Below, in pieces: positions 4,920 to 7,321 of a stretch of DNA of 7,321 nt (position 1 is the first letter of the stretch; every line of letters starts with the position of its first letter). A program made the position numbers and the translations under genes. Location: assembly GCA_003820635.1 (NCBI GenBank), contig RPOS01000145.1, forward strand, positions 1-7,321, in the 5' to 3' direction. Origin of the DNA: Verrucomicrobiaceae bacterium. GTDB lineage: Bacteria > Verrucomicrobiota > Verrucomicrobiae > Verrucomicrobiales > Akkermansiaceae. The notes under the pieces are model-generated. The model made no database searches, had not been told where the DNA came from, and saw nothing but the letters and a program-made list of their open reading frames with translations.

Positions 4920-7321
4920 ATGTCTGAAATCGCCACCCGCCCCGGTAAACTGATGGCCGCGAATCGCGGCGAAATCGCGATCCGCATTTTCCGCGCCGCC
5001 AATGAGCTCGGCTTGCGCACGGTCTCGATCTTTGCCGAGGAGGACCGTTTTTCGATCCACCGCTTCAAGGCGGACGAGGCCTATCAGCTCGATGCCTCGA
5101 AGGGCCCGGTGGGCGCTTATCTGGATGTCGAGGGCATCGTCGCGCTGGCGAAGCAGAAGGGCGTGACGATGATCCACCCGGGCTATGGTTTCCTCTCGGA
5201 AAACGCCGCGTTTGCCCGTGCCTGCGCGCGGGAGGGGATCATCTTCATCGGCCCCTCGCCGGACTTGTTGGAAAACATGGGCGACAAGACCGCGGCGCGC
5301 ACGCTGGCCCACAAGTTCAAGGTGCCGACGCTGCCCGGCACGGAGGAGCCGCTCACCGATCCGGATGAGGCGCTCACCGTGGCGCATGAGATCGGTTTTC
5401 CGCTCATCATCAAGGCGGCCTTCGGCGGTGGTGGGCGCGGCATGCGGGTGGTGGAGAAACCCTCGCAGCTTCCCGGTTTGCTGGCCGAGGCACAGAACGA
5501 GGCGCTCAATGCATTCGGAAACCCGGCGGTTTTCCTCGAGCGCTACATTTCCCGCGCCAAGCACATCGAGGTGCAGATCCTCGGAGACCAGCACGGCAAT
5601 GTGGTGCACCTCCACGAGCGCGATTGTTCGGTGCAGCGCCGCTATCAGAAAGTGGTGGAGGTCGCCCCGGCGATGCATCTCGATCCGAAGGTGCGCAAGG
5701 AGCTCTGCGATGCGGCCGTCGCGCTGGCCAAGGGCATCGGCTACAACAACGCGGGCACTGTGGAGTTTCTCTATGACATGGATCAGAACGACTGGTTCTT
5801 CATCGAGATGAACCCACGCATCCAGGTGGAGCACACCGTGACCGAATGCGTGACGGGCATCGATCTGGTGCGCTCGCAAATCCTCATCGCGCAGGGCGAG
5901 CCGCTGCACGGTGCAGAGGTCGCGATACCGGCACAGAAGGAGATTCCCTGCAATGGCTTCGCCATCCAGTGCCGCGTCACCACGGAAGACCCGCTCAAGA
6001 ATTTCTCGCCGGATTACGGCCGCATCCTCAACTACCGCTCGGCCGCCGGTTTCGGCATCCGGCTCGACGCCGCCTCGGGCGATGCCGGCTCGGTGGTGAC
6101 GCCGTATTACGACTCGATGCTGGTGAAGATCACCGCCATGGGCCGCGATTTCCCGATGGCCTGCCAGCGCATGGACCGCGCGCTGCGCGAGTTCCGCATC
6201 CGCGGCGTGAAAACCAACATCCCCTTCCTCGAAAACGTCATCGCCGACGAAACTTTCCGCGCCGGCCAGGCGCATACCAAGCTCATCGACACCAAGACCG
6301 AGTTGTTTCATTTCCGCCCGCGCCGTGACCGCGCCACACGCACGCTGGCCTACCTGTCCGACATCACGCTCAACGGCAACTCCACCGCCAAAGGCTGGAA
6401 ACCCGCCGCCGCGCTGCCGAAGGCGCACGTGCCGGACTCGCTGATCATCGAGCACCATGCGGAGGTTCCGAAGGGCAGTCGTGATGTTTTGTTGGAACTC
6501 GGCCCGGACAAGTTCGCCAAGTGGATCCTCGATGAAAAGCGCCTGCTCGTCACGGACACCACCTTGCGGGATGCCCACCAGTCGCTCATCGCCACCCGCA
6601 TGCGCACCTACGACATGCTGCGCGTGGCGGAGGCCGTTTCGCACCGCGTGCCCCAGCTTTTCTCGCTGGAAATGTGGGGCGGCGCCACCTTCGACACCGC
6701 GATGCGCTTCCTCAGCGAGTGCCCGTGGGAGCGCCTGCGCCGTCTGCGCGAAAAGATCCCCAACCTCTGCTTCCAGATGCTCTTCCGCGGCTCAAACGCG
6801 GTCGGCTACTCGAATTACCCGGACAACGTCGTCGCCGGTTTCGTGAAACACGCGGCGGACTCCGGCATGGACATTTTCCGGATCTTCGACTCGCTCAACT
6901 ACCTGCCCAACATGCAGGTGGCCATGGAGGCCGCGCGCGATCACGGCAAGGTGCTTTGCGAAGCCGCCATCTGCTACACCGGCGACATCAACGACGAGAA
7001 GCGCGACAAATACTCGCTGCAGTATTATATCAACAAGGCCAAGGAGGTCGAGAAGATGGGCGCTCACATCCTCGCCATCAAGGACATGGCCGGCCTGTGC
7101 AAACCGCTCGCCGCACGCAAGCTCGTCACCGCGCTCAAGCAGGAAATCGGCATCCCCATCCATTTCCACACTCACGACACCTCCGGCCTCAACGCTGCCT
7201 CCGTGCTCGCCGCCTGCAATGCCGGCGTGGACATCGTGGACCTCGCCATCGCCTCGATGTCCGGCTCCACCTCGCAGCCGAATCTCAACTCCGTCTCCGC
7301 CGCGCTCGCCAAGACCGAACG
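4920..7321 (+). CDS. pyc: Pyruvate carboxylase, N-terminal about 800 residues (3' end outside window)
   Basis: This biotin-dependent enzyme makes oxaloacetate from pyruvate, bicarbonate and ATP, refilling the TCA cycle and feeding gluconeogenesis. The frame opens at ATG 4920-4922 (MSEIATRPGKLMAANRGEIA) and stays open to the window edge. Biotin carboxylase domain (about 10-460): MAANRGEIAIR; HPGYGFLSEN; ATP-grasp Lys165 and GGGGRG (169-174); HERDCSVQRR (232-241); and EMNPRIQVEH with Glu296, Asn298 and Arg300. The linker/allosteric region has YLSDITLNGN near 478-487. Carboxyltransferase domain (from about 543): TDTTLRDAHQS with metal ligand Asp551; EMWGGATFD (584-592); LFRGSNAVGY with pyruvate-contacting Arg623; the IKDMAG lysine, Lys721, normally carboxylated; and HFHTHD with metal ligands His750 and His752. 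This BC-then-CT order in one chain separates it from acetyl-CoA carboxylase subunits and from split oxaloacetate decarboxylase. The full protein should be about 1150 residues, with a C-terminal biotinyl domain beyond the window. No Shine-Dalgarno is obvious. Confidence 0.96.
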   Translation, partial: MSEIATRPGKLMAANRGEIAIRIFRAANELGLRTVSIFAEEDRFSIHRFKADEAYQLDASKGPVGAYLDVEGIVALAKQKGVTMIHPGYGFLSENAAFARACAREGIIFIGPSPDLLENMGDKTAARTLAHKFKVPTLPGTEEPLTDPDEALTVAHEIGFPLIIKAAFGGGGRGMRVVEKPSQLPGLLAEAQNEALNAFGNPAVFLERYISRAKHIEVQILGDQHGNVVHLHERDCSVQRRYQKVVEVAPAMHLDPKVRKELCDAAVALAKGIGYNNAGTVEFLYDMDQNDWFFIEMNPRIQVEHTVTECVTGIDLVRSQILIAQGEPLHGAEVAIPAQKEIPCNGFAIQCRVTTEDPLKNFSPDYGRILNYRSAAGFGIRLDAASGDAGSVVTPYYDSMLVKITAMGRDFPMACQRMDRALREFRIRGVKTNIPFLENVIADETFRAGQAHTKLIDTKTELFHFRPRRDRATRTLAYLSDITLNGNSTAKGWKPAAALPKAHVPDSLIIEHHAEVPKGSRDVLLELGPDKFAKWILDEKRLLVTDTTLRDAHQSLIATRMRTYDMLRVAEAVSHRVPQLFSLEMWGGATFDTAMRFLSECPWERLRRLREKIPNLCFQMLFRGSNAVGYSNYPDNVVAGFVKHAADSGMDIFRIFDSLNYLPNMQVAMEAARDHGKVLCEAAICYTGDINDEKRDKYSLQYYINKAKEVEKMGAHILAIKDMAGLCKPLAARKLVTALKQEIGIPIHFHTHDTSGLNAASVLAACNAGVDIVDLAIASMSGSTSQPNLNSVSAALAKTE

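Noticed and set aside
4461..6644. A 727-codon open frame on - opposite the CBS protein and pyruvate carboxylase
   Set aside because: It overlaps two well-supported genes in antisense, spans their intergenic gap, and is His/Arg/Ala-rich with no family features. It is a shadow frame caused by codon bias.

Overview
The window is GC-rich chromosomal DNA with ordinary housekeeping content. The mix of genes, weak or absent Shine-Dalgarno sequences at most starts, and remnants of plant-polysaccharide-type glycoside hydrolases would suit a Verrucomicrobiota-like bacterium. That placement is an inference from general appearance, not from a marker match.

Layout, left to right. Positions 1-130 hold the C-terminal end of a DprA-like DNA-processing protein (+). 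A spacer rich in inverted repeats (131-216) follows, then a small unrecognised proline-rich ORF of 67 codons (217-420, +). A strong bidirectional terminator (about 459-494) separates it from a convergent, intact elongation factor G gene (525-2615, -). This EF-G stands alone, away from rpsL, rpsG and tuf, and reads like the second-copy FusA2 type. Beyond a 181-base divergent spacer lies a rearrangement scar. The first about 67 codons of a rhamnosidase-like protein (2797-2997, +) run directly into the inverted N-terminal part of a secreted beta-helix (pectate lyase/polygalacturonase-like) protein (2998-3371, -). Both have lost everything downstream, and the second also carries a stop codon and a likely one-base deletion. 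Next come an intact thymidylate synthase (3456-4268, -), a divergent spacer with a perfect 15-bp palindrome, a two-CBS-domain protein (4398-4847, +), and pyruvate carboxylase (4920 to the right edge, +). The pyruvate carboxylase is cut by the window after about 800 codons, before its biotin-carrier domain.

How the genes relate. ThyA (dTMP synthesis), EF-G (translocation) and pyruvate carboxylase (anaplerotic oxaloacetate) are unrelated core functions in separate transcription units. The only plausible functional pairing is the CBS protein with pyruvate carboxylase: same strand, 72 bases apart, with no clear terminator between. CBS pairs commonly bind adenine nucleotides, so an energy-sensing partner is possible but unproven.

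I see no tRNA, rRNA, CRISPR array, insertion sequence or defence system. The most unusual item is the tail-to-tail pair of truncated carbohydrate-active genes. I found no convincing new biological system.
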